DNA of 9,588 nucleotides from contig PKWK01000237.1 in assembly GCA_003133205.1 (NCBI GenBank), positions 1-9,588 on the forward strand. Reading direction: 5' to 3'. The translations under genes and the position numbers were made by a program. Under the pieces are notes generated by a model. The model searched no databases and was not told the origin of the DNA. It saw nothing but the letters and a program-made list of their open reading frames with translations. This document shows positions 1-7,215 of this stretch, piece after piece. Each line of letters begins with the position of its first letter. Position 1 is the first letter of the stretch. This DNA is from Granulicella sp. Its GTDB lineage: Bacteria > Acidobacteriota > Terriglobia > Terriglobales > Acidobacteriaceae.

Positions 1-601
1 CAACGGCGGCACGCGCCTGTTCGGTATCTCCGGCCACGTCGAGCGGCCGGGCGTCTACGAACTGCCCATGGGCTATTCCCTGCGCAAGGCGATCTACGAG
101 GTCGCCGGCGGCATCAAGGGCGGCAAGCAGCTCAAGGCCGTCGTGCCCGGCGGCGCGTCGTGCCCGGTGCTGCGCGCCGATGAGATCGACGTCGGCCTCG
201 ACTTCGACCAGATGGCGAAGGCGGGCACCATGCTCGGTTCCGGTGGAATCGTTGTCCTCGACGAGACCGTGTCGATCGTAGAATTTGCCCTGCGAACGAT
301 CAAGTTCTACCAGCACGAAAGCTGCGGCTGGTGCATCCCGTGCCGCGAGGGCACCGACTGGATCAAGAAGACGCTGACGCGCGTGTACGAAGGCGGCGGC
401 CAGAAGAAGGACATCGACAACGTCCAGTACCTCGCCGAAAACATGATGGGCCGGACGTTCTGCCCGCTCGGCGATGCGGCGGCGATGCCCACGTTGGGCT
501 TCGTCAAAAAGTTCCGCAAAGAGTTTGAAGACTACATCGACGGCAAGCGCGCAGGAACGCCGGTGATGACGGAGCAGGAGTTAGTTGGAGCGGGCCATTG
601 A
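1..601 (+). CDS. nuoF: NADH-quinone oxidoreductase subunit F, C-terminal part (5' truncated by the window)
   Basis: This is the last 199 residues of NuoF; the first complete codon is at position 2, and the FMN- and NADH-binding N-terminal half lies outside the window. NuoF is the peripheral-arm subunit that oxidises NADH and passes electrons through FMN to cluster N3. The visible part begins in the linker FGISGHVERPGVYELP, runs through an SLBB-type domain and the conserved GTMLGSGGIVVLDE stretch, and then reaches the N3 [4Fe-4S] motif ESCGWCIPCREG. The first three ligand cysteines are encoded at 323-325, 332-334 and 341-343; the fourth is in RTFCPLGDAAAMP at 461-463. All four ligands are present. 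The stop TGA (599-601) overlaps the TTG of a possible small ORF. Identification is secure; the start cannot be judged. Confidence 0.97.
   Translation, partial: NGGTRLFGISGHVERPGVYELPMGYSLRKAIYEVAGGIKGGKQLKAVVPGGASCPVLRADEIDVGLDFDQMAKAGTMLGSGGIVVLDETVSIVEFALRTIKFYQHESCGWCIPCREGTDWIKKTLTRVYEGGGQKKDIDNVQYLAENMMGRTFCPLGDAAAMPTLGFVKKFRKEFEDYIDGKRAGTPVMTEQELVGAGH
587..590 (+). promoter_or_regulatory. Shine-Dalgarno sequence for the small ORF at 598
   Basis: GGAG inside the last codons of nuoF lies 7 bases before the TTG at 598. It is the main sequence argument that the TTG is used as a start, since there is no gene-start ATG for the small ORF. It could also occur by chance within the nuoF coding sequence. 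Confidence 0.4.
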
Positions 602-741
602 GAACGCAAGGCCCGAGCAATTTCGTAGTGTTTGCAATGGTAGTAGTAGCAATCGTCCTGGTGTGGTTTGCGTGGACTAGAACCCATCCTCATCGAAGCG
701 CCGATCAGCAGATTTTGATTCAAAAGTCGCACCAGAATTGA
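598..741 (+). CDS. Possible small single-span membrane protein between nuoF and nuoG (47 aa, TTG start)
   Basis: I do not recognise this ORF from any family. It reads from TTG at 598 to TGA at 739-741. The start overlaps the nuoF stop as TTGA, and a GGAG lies at 587-590 with 7 bases of spacing, so translational coupling to nuoF is possible. The product starts with a short polar stretch (MRTQGPSN), has one hydrophobic segment at residues 9-26 (FVVFAMVVVAIVLVWFAW), and ends in a polar tail with R28, R33, K43 and three histidines. Under the positive-inside rule this suggests a cytoplasmic C-terminus. An internal ATG at 637 would leave only part of the membrane span. Codons such as GTA (four, three in a row), AGA and ATT are unlike those of neighbouring genes, which argues for either recent origin or non-coding sequence. 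If real, it could be an accessory or assembly factor of complex I, but that rests on position only. Confidence 0.42.
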   Translation: MRTQGPSNFVVFAMVVVAIVLVWFAWTRTHPHRSADQQILIQKSHQN

Positions 742-755
742 ACGCCGCAGGATAT

Positions 756-760
756 AGGGA
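756..760 (+). promoter_or_regulatory. Shine-Dalgarno sequence of nuoG
   Basis: AGGGA lies 6 bases before the ATG at 767. An in-frame TAG at 764-766 directly precedes that ATG, so no upstream start is possible and the site fixes the nuoG start. Confidence 0.7.
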
Positions 761-766
761 TTTTAG

Positions 767-3169
767 ATGGCTGATGTAACCATTACCGTTGACGGCAAAA
801 AGATCACCGCACCCGCGGGCACACTGCTGATTGAGGTGTGCAGGGGCGCGGGCATCGAGATTCCGGCGTTCTGCTACTACCCGGGCCTCTCGCTGCAGGC
901 CGCCTGCCGCATGTGCGTCGTCCGCCAGGAGAAAGTGCCCAAACTGCAGACCGCGTGCACCACGCAGGTCGCCGAGGGTCAGGTCTTCTTCACGGACACG
1001 CCGGAGGTTATCCAGGCGCGCAAGGCCACGCTGCAGTTGCTGCTCGGCAATCATCCGCTCGACTGCCCCGTCTGCGATGCCGGCGGCGAGTGCGAACTGC
1101 AAGACATGACCTTCAAGTACGGCGCCGCGGACAGCTTCTACGCCGAGCCCAAGAATCATCGCGAGGAGCAGCAGTGGTCGCCCGTCGTCTACTTCGATCG
1201 GCCGCGCTGCATCCTCTGCTACCGCTGCGTGCGCATGTGCGGCGAAGGCATGGACGTCTTCGCGCTGGGCGTCGAGAACCGCGGCGCAGCGTCCATCATC
1301 GCGCCGAATGTCCCGGCTCACCTTGCGCCCGACAATCTAGCCCACGTAGACTGCGAGCAGTGCGGCATGTGCATTGACGCCTGCCCTGTCGGCGCGCTGA
1401 CCTCCGGCACCTATCGCTACAAGACGCGCCCGTGGGAGATGAATCACGTCGCCACCATCTGCACACACTGCGGGGATGGCTGCAAGACCACCCTCGGCGT
1501 GCGCTCCACCTCAGACGGCTCCGAAATCGTGCGCGGCGACAATCGCGACAAGTCGGGTATCAACGGTGATTTCCTCTGTAACAAAGGCCGTTACGCATTC
1601 GACTTTGCCAACTCGACCGAGCGAATCACGCATCCGCTGGTCCGCCAGCCCAACGGCGAAATGAAGGTGGTCAGTTGGGAAGAAGCTCTCACCCACGTCG
1701 GCACGAAGTTCGCCCAGTTGCGCGACACCCGCGGTGGCACGAGCATCGGCGTCATCGGCGGCAATCGCCTGACCAACGAAGAAGCTTACCTGCTGCAGAA
1801 GTTCGCGCGGTCCGTCCTGCAAACTAATAACATCGACCACCACCGCACCGCGGACTACGTCGCCTTCGCGCAGGCGCTCGCAGGGACCACTGGCCGCACG
1901 GCCTCGCTGCGCGACACCCTTACATCGAAGGCGGTTCTCCTCGCCGGTGGCGACCCAACCAACCAGAGCCCCGCGACCGCGTGGAATCTTCGCACAGCCG
2001 TACGCCTCAATGGAGCGAAGCTCTACATCGCGAATACTGCGGAGATCAAACTTCGCCGCCAGGCCAAGGCCTTCCTTCAGGTCGCAGAATTCGGCTATGG
2101 CTCGCTAGCCAGGTATCTTGCCGGCGACAGTTCTTCCGCGAACACTGCGGCTGCCGATGCTTCCGCTCTGGCAAGTTTCCGCGACGCAGTTAAGTCCGAG
2201 GAGAACCTCCTCATCCTTATCGGCTCGGAGTTGCGCGGCGCCGAACTAAAACGGCTCATCGACTTCGGCCTCACCATCCCCGGCGCGAAGTTCGCCCTGC
2301 TCGCCGACTACGCAAACTCACGTGGCGCGGCCGACATGGGACTTCTACCCGACATGCTTCCCGGCTACACACCAGCGCTTGGCAACGCAAGCTTCGGCGA
2401 ATATGCAGTTCCTGACACCGCTGGCCTCGATTTGCTCGGGATATTCGACGCAGCCGCCAATGGCAATCTCTCCGCACTCTACGTCGTGGGATCGAATCCC
2501 ATCGCCCGCTACGGCGTAGATGCAAACGCCCTCAAAGATACCTTCGTAGTGGTGCAGGAGATGTTCCTGACCGAGACCGCAGCGCTGGCCGACGTCGTTC
2601 TTCCCGCCGCGAACCTCTACGAGAAGTCCGGCTCCGTAACCAACAGCTACGGCGACCTGCAGCAGGTGAAGAAGGCAGGCGACCGCGCCGGCGTACGCAC
2701 TGACTTCGAGATGATCGTTCGCATCGCCGACAAGATGGGTGCCGATGTCGGCAAGCTCGTTCCCTTCGGCACCGGAGTTCGCGCCGACATGGGCCAGACC
2801 CGCGGCGCACAGTCCGGCGAGGCAGATCGCCACGCCGTCTGGCTGACCGCCAACAACCTTGAGCCGCGGCTCAGCCCCTTCGATCCTTACGCGATCCTCG
2901 ACGAGATCCAGCGGCTGGTGCCAGGCTACGACCTGATGCGGCTGCAACTGCTCTCGGGCAACGACCAGCACCTCTCACCCGCCGCAATCCCGGTCAAAGA
3001 CGCCGCGGGCTTGGTACAGATATCCAACCGCCGCGATCTTGTGCTTCCGGCCAACGACACGCTGTTCACATCCGGAACGCTTGGCCGCTACTCCGCTATG
3101 CTCAAAGACCTGCAACAGAACGAATCCCGGCGTCACCTTCCCCAGACCGATCAGACAGCGGCCGACTAG
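767..3169 (+). CDS. nuoG: NADH-quinone oxidoreductase subunit G, large Fe-S subunit with extra ferredoxin-type cluster motif
   Basis: This 800-residue protein of the peripheral arm carries electrons from NuoF towards the quinone site. The N-terminal [2Fe-2S] ferredoxin domain has ligands C36, C47, C50 and C64 (N1b). Next comes the His-Cys3 motif H96, C100, C103, C109 (N5). Two ferredoxin-type motifs follow, C148/C151/C154/C158 and C196/C199/C202/C206; the second ends in CPVGAL as in N4 of other NuoG proteins. C232, C235, C239 and C271 form the N7-type motif at the start of the molybdopterin-oxidoreductase fold, which fills the rest. That fold shows NRLTNEEAYLLQKFA (from residue 331), VVGSNPIARY (573-582) and LYEKSGSVTN. 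In NuoG the fold is known to bind no molybdenum cofactor. The length is close to that of Thermus Nqo3 and shorter than E. coli NuoG. A formate dehydrogenase or hydrogenase subunit could look alike at the N-terminus, but the position between nuoF and nuoH settles the call. Confidence 0.95.
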   Translation: MADVTITVDGKKITAPAGTLLIEVCRGAGIEIPAFCYYPGLSLQAACRMCVVRQEKVPKLQTACTTQVAEGQVFFTDTPEVIQARKATLQLLLGNHPLDCPVCDAGGECELQDMTFKYGAADSFYAEPKNHREEQQWSPVVYFDRPRCILCYRCVRMCGEGMDVFALGVENRGAASIIAPNVPAHLAPDNLAHVDCEQCGMCIDACPVGALTSGTYRYKTRPWEMNHVATICTHCGDGCKTTLGVRSTSDGSEIVRGDNRDKSGINGDFLCNKGRYAFDFANSTERITHPLVRQPNGEMKVVSWEEALTHVGTKFAQLRDTRGGTSIGVIGGNRLTNEEAYLLQKFARSVLQTNNIDHHRTADYVAFAQALAGTTGRTASLRDTLTSKAVLLAGGDPTNQSPATAWNLRTAVRLNGAKLYIANTAEIKLRRQAKAFLQVAEFGYGSLARYLAGDSSSANTAAADASALASFRDAVKSEENLLILIGSELRGAELKRLIDFGLTIPGAKFALLADYANSRGAADMGLLPDMLPGYTPALGNASFGEYAVPDTAGLDLLGIFDAAANGNLSALYVVGSNPIARYGVDANALKDTFVVVQEMFLTETAALADVVLPAANLYEKSGSVTNSYGDLQQVKKAGDRAGVRTDFEMIVRIADKMGADVGKLVPFGTGVRADMGQTRGAQSGEADRHAVWLTANNLEPRLSPFDPYAILDEIQRLVPGYDLMRLQLLSGNDQHLSPAAIPVKDAAGLVQISNRRDLVLPANDTLFTSGTLGRYSAMLKDLQQNESRRHLPQTDQTAAD

Positions 3170-3184
3170 AACTAGAGAGAACCC

Positions 3185-4258
3185 TTGAGCCATCTAACCA
3201 ACTTCGAAGGCTTCCTGCTCTTGAGCGTGCTCAAGGTCGGCGTTGTGCTGGTCATTACACTGATGTCCGTGGCGTACACTGTGCTGCTCGAGCGAAAACT
3301 CCTGGGCCGCATGCAGAATCGTTGGGGCCCCAGCCGCGTCGGCCCGTTCGGCCTGCTCCAGCCCCTCGTCGACGGGGCAAAGCTCTTCCTCAAAGAAGAC
3401 CTCATGCCATTTGCAGTGGAGCGCCCCCTGTTCCTGGTCGCTCCGGTGATTGCATTGGGCTGCGCACTCATATCAGTCGGCGTGGTCCCATTCGGCGCGA
3501 TCACCCGCGTCTCTCTCCATGGCGGTCCGGGCGTGGATATCTTCGAGATTGCCAACGTCAATATCGGGCTTCTCGTGATTCTCGGCATCACTTCGATCGG
3601 CGTGTACGGCATCGCCCTCTCCGGTTGGTCGTCAAACAACAAGTATTCGCTGCTAGGCTCGCTACGTTCGACTGCGCAAGTCGTCAGTTACGAGCTCGCT
3701 CTCGGCCTGTCCCTCGTCGGCGTCGTCCTGCGCGCGCAGTCCCTGAACCTCCGCACCATCGTCGACAGCCAGTCGGCGCACGGAGCGCTCTCCTGGAATA
3801 TCTTCGGCGGCTTCCAGTTCGTCGCCTTCTTCATCTACCTGATGGCGGCCTACGCCGAGACCAACCGCGCACCCTTCGACCTGCCCGAGGCCGAGACCGA
3901 ACTCGTAGCCGGCTACCACACCGAATATAGTTCGATGAAGTTTGCCATGTTCTTCATGGCCGAATACGCCAACATGATCACCGTAGGCTGCGTCGCCACA
4001 CTGCTCTTCTTCGGCGGTGCATCCAGCCCCTTCGGCCATCTCATTCCAGCTATCGGCGGCGCAGTCGTACAGGCGATTCTGCCGGTCTGCTGGTTTGTCG
4101 CCAAAGTTTTTGCCTTTCTCGCCCTCTACATCTGGGTGCGGGCCACCCTGCCGCGCTTTCGCTATGACCAACTGATGAGCTTCGGCTGGAAGTTTCTGCT
4201 GCCGCTCGCCATGGCCAACATCATCGTCACCAGCTTCGTCCTCGCAATGCGGGGCTAA
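3185..4258 (+). CDS. nuoH: NADH-quinone oxidoreductase subunit H (quinone-site membrane subunit)
   Basis: NuoH is the membrane subunit that forms the quinone-binding chamber with NuoB and NuoD and links it to the proton-translocating arm. The 357-residue product has about eight hydrophobic segments. Both family signatures are intact: GLLQPLVDGAKLFLKE at residues 56-71, after the ERKLLGRMQNRWGPSRVGPF loop, and PFDLPEAETELVAG at 230-243. The acidic residues of the proposed E-channel region, E170, E235, E237, E239 and E260, are present. The start is TTG at 3185; an in-frame TAG at 3173-3175 closes the frame upstream, and the next ATG (residue 27) would cut away the first membrane helix. The ribosome-binding site is weak (AGAGAGA, 3174-3180). 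It begins 15 bases after nuoG and is followed by an unusual 91-base gap instead of nuoI. It is somewhat longer than E. coli NuoH. Confidence 0.97.
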   Translation: MSHLTNFEGFLLLSVLKVGVVLVITLMSVAYTVLLERKLLGRMQNRWGPSRVGPFGLLQPLVDGAKLFLKEDLMPFAVERPLFLVAPVIALGCALISVGVVPFGAITRVSLHGGPGVDIFEIANVNIGLLVILGITSIGVYGIALSGWSSNNKYSLLGSLRSTAQVVSYELALGLSLVGVVLRAQSLNLRTIVDSQSAHGALSWNIFGGFQFVAFFIYLMAAYAETNRAPFDLPEAETELVAGYHTEYSSMKFAMFFMAEYANMITVGCVATLLFFGGASSPFGHLIPAIGGAVVQAILPVCWFVAKVFAFLALYIWVRATLPRFRYDQLMSFGWKFLLPLAMANIIVTSFVLAMRG

Positions 4259-4269
4259 GCCGCTACTGC

Positions 4270-4298
4270 TTTACAATCAAAAGATACGCAACGATTAT
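4270..4298 (+). promoter_or_regulatory. Possible sigma-70 type promoter in the nuoH-nuoJ gap
   Basis: TTTACA at 4270-4275 matches the -35 consensus at 5 of 6 bases. GATTAT at 4293-4298 matches the -10 consensus at 4 of 6, with an ideal 17-base spacing. The site sits in the AT-richer 91-base gap just upstream of nuoJ, the largest gene-free gap in the window, and would drive nuoJKLMN. No operator or terminator-like hairpin is visible next to it. A match of this quality can occur by chance, so it is a candidate only. Confidence 0.33.
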
Positions 4299-4349
4299 CG
4301 CCCGCTTTAGAGATTGTTTTGTGTCTCACAGAAGGATCGACGAAACGTC

Positions 4350-4856
4350 ATGCAACTCGCACTCTTCATTATCTTTGGCGCATTGGCACTCGGAGGAGCA
4401 TTGAACCTGCTCTTTCAACGCCACCCCATCAACAGCGCCCTGTCGCTGGTGGTCGTGATGATGTCGCTCGCGGTGCTCTACTGGTCGCTCGGCGCGGAGT
4501 TCCTCGCCGCCGCCCAGGTCATCGTCTACTCGGGCGCGATTATGGTGCTCTTCGTCTTCGTCATCATGCTACTGAACGCAGGCGAAGAGGAGCAGACACA
4601 CGGCAGTCGCGCCGCCTATACCGTCGGCATCCCCGGCGCCGCGGCCATCTTCTGCCTGCTCAGTTTTGTTTTTTTGTCGGAACGCGGCGCGCTCAAGACC
4701 TCCAACATCGGCGGCGATCTCGGCAACGGCGTGGATAATATCGCTGCGGTCAGCGCGATGCTCTTCACCAAGCAGTTACTTCCCTTCGAGGTCACATCCA
4801 TCCTCATCCTCGTAGCAATTCTCGGCGCGGTCGTGCTCGCGCGGAAGGAGCAGTAG
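4350..4856 (+). CDS. nuoJ: NADH-quinone oxidoreductase subunit J
   Basis: NuoJ is a small membrane-arm subunit whose third helix is known to change conformation during coupling. The 168-residue product shows five hydrophobic segments. The conserved helix 3 region, [20 protein letters not shown] (residues 57-76), includes Y60. The C-terminal [20 protein letters not shown] is also typical. The ATG at 4350 is chosen because [14 protein letters not shown] matches the usual family N-terminus. A TTG at 4314 opens the same frame but adds a polar 12-residue extension with no counterpart that I know. The best ribosome-binding sequence, AAGGA at 4332-4336, is 13 bases away, further than normal, so the start is less certain than the gene. 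A run of seven T at 4669-4675 keeps the frame intact. nuoK starts one base after the stop. Confidence 0.95.
   Translation: MQLALFIIFGALALGGALNLLFQRHPINSALSLVVVMMSLAVLYWSLGAEFLAAAQVIVYSGAIMVLFVFVIMLLNAGEEEQTHGSRAAYTVGIPGAAAIFCLLSFVFLSERGALKTSNIGGDLGNGVDNIAAVSAMLFTKQLLPFEVTSILILVAILGAVVLARKEQ
4845..4850 (+). promoter_or_regulatory. Shine-Dalgarno sequence of nuoK
   Basis: AAGGAG within the last codons of nuoJ lies 7 bases before the nuoK ATG at 4858. It is the strongest ribosome-binding site in the window and fits reinitiation after the nuoJ stop at 4854-4856. Confidence 0.75.
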
Positions 4857-4857
4857 C

Positions 4858-5160
4858 ATGGTCCCCACCGCCTACTACCTCATTCTCGCCGCAATGCTCT
4901 TCTCGATCGGCATCGCTGCCTTCCTCATCAAGCGCAACGTCATCACCATCTTTATCTCCATTGAACTCATGCTCAATGCGGTCAATCTGACCTTCGTCGC
5001 CTTTGCCCACATGTGGCACCAGGTCAGCGGGCAGATCTTCGTCTTCTTCGTGATGGTGGTCGCGGCTGCTGAAGCCGCGGTCGGACTAGCCATCATCATC
5101 TCCATCTTCCGCACGCGCCAGACGCTCAACGTCGACGAGATTGACCTGATGAAATCATGA
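4858..5160 (+). CDS. nuoK: NADH-quinone oxidoreductase subunit K
   Basis: NuoK is the small antiporter-like (MrpC-like) membrane subunit of the proton-pumping arm. The 100-residue product has three hydrophobic helices, and its length equals that of E. coli NuoK. Both buried glutamates needed for proton transfer stand at the E. coli positions: E36 in [11 protein letters not shown] and E72 in [11 protein letters not shown]. The start has a strong ribosome-binding site one gene-end upstream, and the stop overlaps the nuoL start as ATGA, so the two genes are very likely translationally coupled. A perfect 7-base inverted repeat (5061-5067 with 5073-5079) falls around the E72 codon; it looks like a by-product of alanine codons. 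Confidence 0.98.
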   Translation: MVPTAYYLILAAMLFSIGIAAFLIKRNVITIFISIELMLNAVNLTFVAFAHMWHQVSGQIFVFFVMVVAAAEAAVGLAIIISIFRTRQTLNVDEIDLMKS

Positions 5161-7208
5161 ACCTCAAACTGGAAACTCTCATCTGGTTCATCCCGCTTCT
5201 ACCCTTCGCCGGCTTCCTGATCAACGGAACCCTGGGGCGAAAGCTGCCGCGGGCCGTCGTCAGCGCCGTGGCGCTACTGTTCACGGCGCTGCCCGCCGCG
5301 ATCGTAACGCGACTCTGGATTGTGATGCGCACCGCCGGTGCGCCCGAAATCATTCAGATCGCAAGCCGGCCATGGATCAGAATCACCGGCTTCCAAGTCG
5401 ATTTCGCCTTCACCGTCGATCACCTCACCCTCATCATGCTCGCCGTGGTCACCGGCGTCGGCTTCATCATCCACATCTACTCAGTCGGATACATGGCCCA
5501 CGAAGAGGGCTACTGGCGCTTCTTCGCCTACCTCAACCTCTTCATGTTCTTCATGTCGGTGCTGGTCCTCGCAGAGAGCTTTCTCCTGCTCTTCGTAGGC
5601 TGGGAGGGCGTCGGTCTCGCAAGCTACCTGCTAATCGGCTTCTACTTCAGGAAGACGTCCGCCGCGAACGCCGGCAAGAAGGCCTTCATCGTCAATCGCA
5701 TCGGCGACTTCGGCTTTCTGCTCGCGATGTTCCTCATAGTCGTCCACTTCGGCTCGCTCAGCTTCACCCAGGTCTTCTCGGCCATCGCGCTGCACCCGGA
5801 GTGGCAGGGCGTTCGTTTTCTTACGGCCATCGCGCTCCTTCTCGTCCTGGGTGCCGCAGGCAAGTCCGCACAGATTCCGCTGTACATCTGGCTGCCCGAT
5901 GCGATGGAAGGTCCCACCCCCGTCTCCGCGCTGATTCACGCCGCCACCATGGTCACTGCCGGCATCTACATGGTAGCCCGCTGCCATGTCCTCTTCGACC
6001 ACTCCCCCGCCGCGCTCACGGTAGTCGCCTGTATGGGCGCCGCTACAGCGATCTTCGCCGCATCCATCGGCATGGTGCAGCACGACATCAAGCGTGTCCT
6101 CGCGTACTCCACCATCTCGCAGCTTGGATATATGTTCATGGCCTGCGGAGTTGGAGCCTATGCCGCCGGCATCTTCCACCTACTCACGCACGCGTTCTTC
6201 AAAGCGTTGCTCTTCCTCGCGGCCGGGTCCGTCATTCACGCCCTCTCCGGAGAGCAAGACATGCGCAATATGGGCGGCCTGCGCACACGGACTCCCATCA
6301 CCTTCTGGACGATGAGCGCCGGCGTCTTTGCCATCACGGGCATCCCTCCATTCGCCGGCTTCTTCTCGAAAGACGAGATCCTCTATCGCACCTTCGTCTC
6401 ACCCAACCCGCTGCACATCCTCCTCTGGATCGTTGGCCTCGTCACCGCAGGCATGACCTCCTTCTACATGTTCCGTCTCTGGTTCAAAACCTTCTTCGGC
6501 AAACCGCGCTACGAGCGCGATGAACTTGAACATCATGGCGCAGCGGTTCATGCGCGGTCGACGACAACCCTTACCATGGTGGCCGAACACGACGACGACC
6601 AGGCCGCACATCCTCACGGAGTTCACGAATCACCCTGGATCATGCTTTTTCCCCTCGTCATCCTGGCGATCCTCTCCGTTATCGGCGGATGGGTCGGCGT
6701 GCCTGCCGCGCAAGGCGGCCACAACGAGATTGAGCACTTCCTCGATCCCGTATTTGCAACCGGAGCAGCAACGCAAGCTGTTACGTCAACTACCGGCCAT
6801 GGACTTGAACTCACTCTCGCAGCCATCTCCGTGCTCGTTGCGCTAGCCGGCTTCTACTTCGCCTACCTCTGTTACTACAAGAAGCCCGGCACCGCGGCCG
6901 CGCTCGCAGACCGCGCCCAACCCGCATACTCAATTCTCAAAAACAAGTACTGGGTCGATGAGTTCTACAACAATTTCCTCGTCACCCCTTTACTAATGAC
7001 TACCCGCGGCATGCTCGAACTTATCTTCGACCGCGGAATCGTCAATGGCTCGGCCAGGGCCGCAGGCATGGCAACGCGAGGCTTCGCCTGGGCCACCCGA
7101 AAGCAGATTTCAGGCAACATTCGTTCCTACGCGGGCTGGCTCGCTTTCGGTGCCGCCGCTGTAATTGCCGCGATGATCTTTGGCCGCTCCCTGTGGGTGC
7201 ACCTGTGA
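5157..7208 (+). CDS. nuoL: NADH-quinone oxidoreductase subunit L (antiporter-like, distal end of membrane arm)
   Basis: NuoL is the most distal antiporter-like proton channel of complex I and carries the long lateral helix. The 683-residue product has the expected residues: E150 in [16 protein letters not shown]236 in [17 protein letters not shown]261 in [14 protein letters not shown]345 and K349 in [12 protein letters not shown], and K405 in [22 protein letters not shown] at residues 596-609 marks the usual C-terminal section that leads to the lateral helix and final anchor. It is about 70 residues longer than E. coli NuoL. Much of the excess is a polar loop at 452-491 with seven histidines and several acidic residues, plus a further soluble stretch around 515-550. 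The ATG overlaps the nuoK stop by four bases. Confidence 0.98.
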   Translation: MNLKLETLIWFIPLLPFAGFLINGTLGRKLPRAVVSAVALLFTALPAAIVTRLWIVMRTAGAPEIIQIASRPWIRITGFQVDFAFTVDHLTLIMLAVVTGVGFIIHIYSVGYMAHEEGYWRFFAYLNLFMFFMSVLVLAESFLLLFVGWEGVGLASYLLIGFYFRKTSAANAGKKAFIVNRIGDFGFLLAMFLIVVHFGSLSFTQVFSAIALHPEWQGVRFLTAIALLLVLGAAGKSAQIPLYIWLPDAMEGPTPVSALIHAATMVTAGIYMVARCHVLFDHSPAALTVVACMGAATAIFAASIGMVQHDIKRVLAYSTISQLGYMFMACGVGAYAAGIFHLLTHAFFKALLFLAAGSVIHALSGEQDMRNMGGLRTRTPITFWTMSAGVFAITGIPPFAGFFSKDEILYRTFVSPNPLHILLWIVGLVTAGMTSFYMFRLWFKTFFGKPRYERDELEHHGAAVHARSTTTLTMVAEHDDDQAAHPHGVHESPWIMLFPLVILAILSVIGGWVGVPAAQGGHNEIEHFLDPVFATGAATQAVTSTTGHGLELTLAAISVLVALAGFYFAYLCYYKKPGTAAALADRAQPAYSILKNKYWVDEFYNNFLVTPLLMTTRGMLELIFDRGIVNGSARAAGMATRGFAWATRKQISGNIRSYAGWLAFGAAAVIAAMIFGRSLWVHL

Positions 7209-7212
7209 GGAA
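7207..7212 (+). promoter_or_regulatory. Shine-Dalgarno sequence of nuoM
   Basis: GAGGAA starts inside the nuoL stop codon; its GAGG core is 5 bases before the ATG at 7216. This decides the start: the in-frame ATG at 7180 lies within nuoL, would add a cysteine-containing 12-residue leader unlike the family, and has no comparable site. Confidence 0.65.
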
Positions 7213-7215
7213 ACG

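Noticed and set aside
677..1321. Long minus-strand ORF (214 codons) opposite the start of nuoG
   Set aside because: It is antisense to a clear nuoG, has no recognisable domain, and such open antisense frames are expected from GC-rich third positions.
4314..4349. Upstream TTG start for nuoJ adding 12 residues
   Set aside because: The added residues are polar and unlike the family N-terminus, while the ATG at 4350 gives the typical MQLALF start.
4661..4675. T-rich run (TTTTG followed by seven T) in nuoJ as possible terminator, slippage site or sequencing error
   Set aside because: The frame continues correctly on both sides with the expected membrane segment, and no stable hairpin directly precedes it.
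5061..5079. Perfect 7-base inverted repeat (CGCGGCT / AGCCGCG, 5-base loop) in nuoK
   Set aside because: It lies mid-gene without a T run and codes for the conserved AAAEAA region around E72, so it is not a credible terminator.
5372..6523. 383-codon plus-strand frame inside nuoL
   Set aside because: It is an Arg/His/Pro-rich shifted-frame shadow of nuoL with no family features; nuoL itself is unambiguous.
7180..7215. Upstream ATG start for nuoM overlapping the end of nuoL
   Set aside because: The extension is not family-like, and a GAGGAA ribosome-binding site points to the ATG at 7216.
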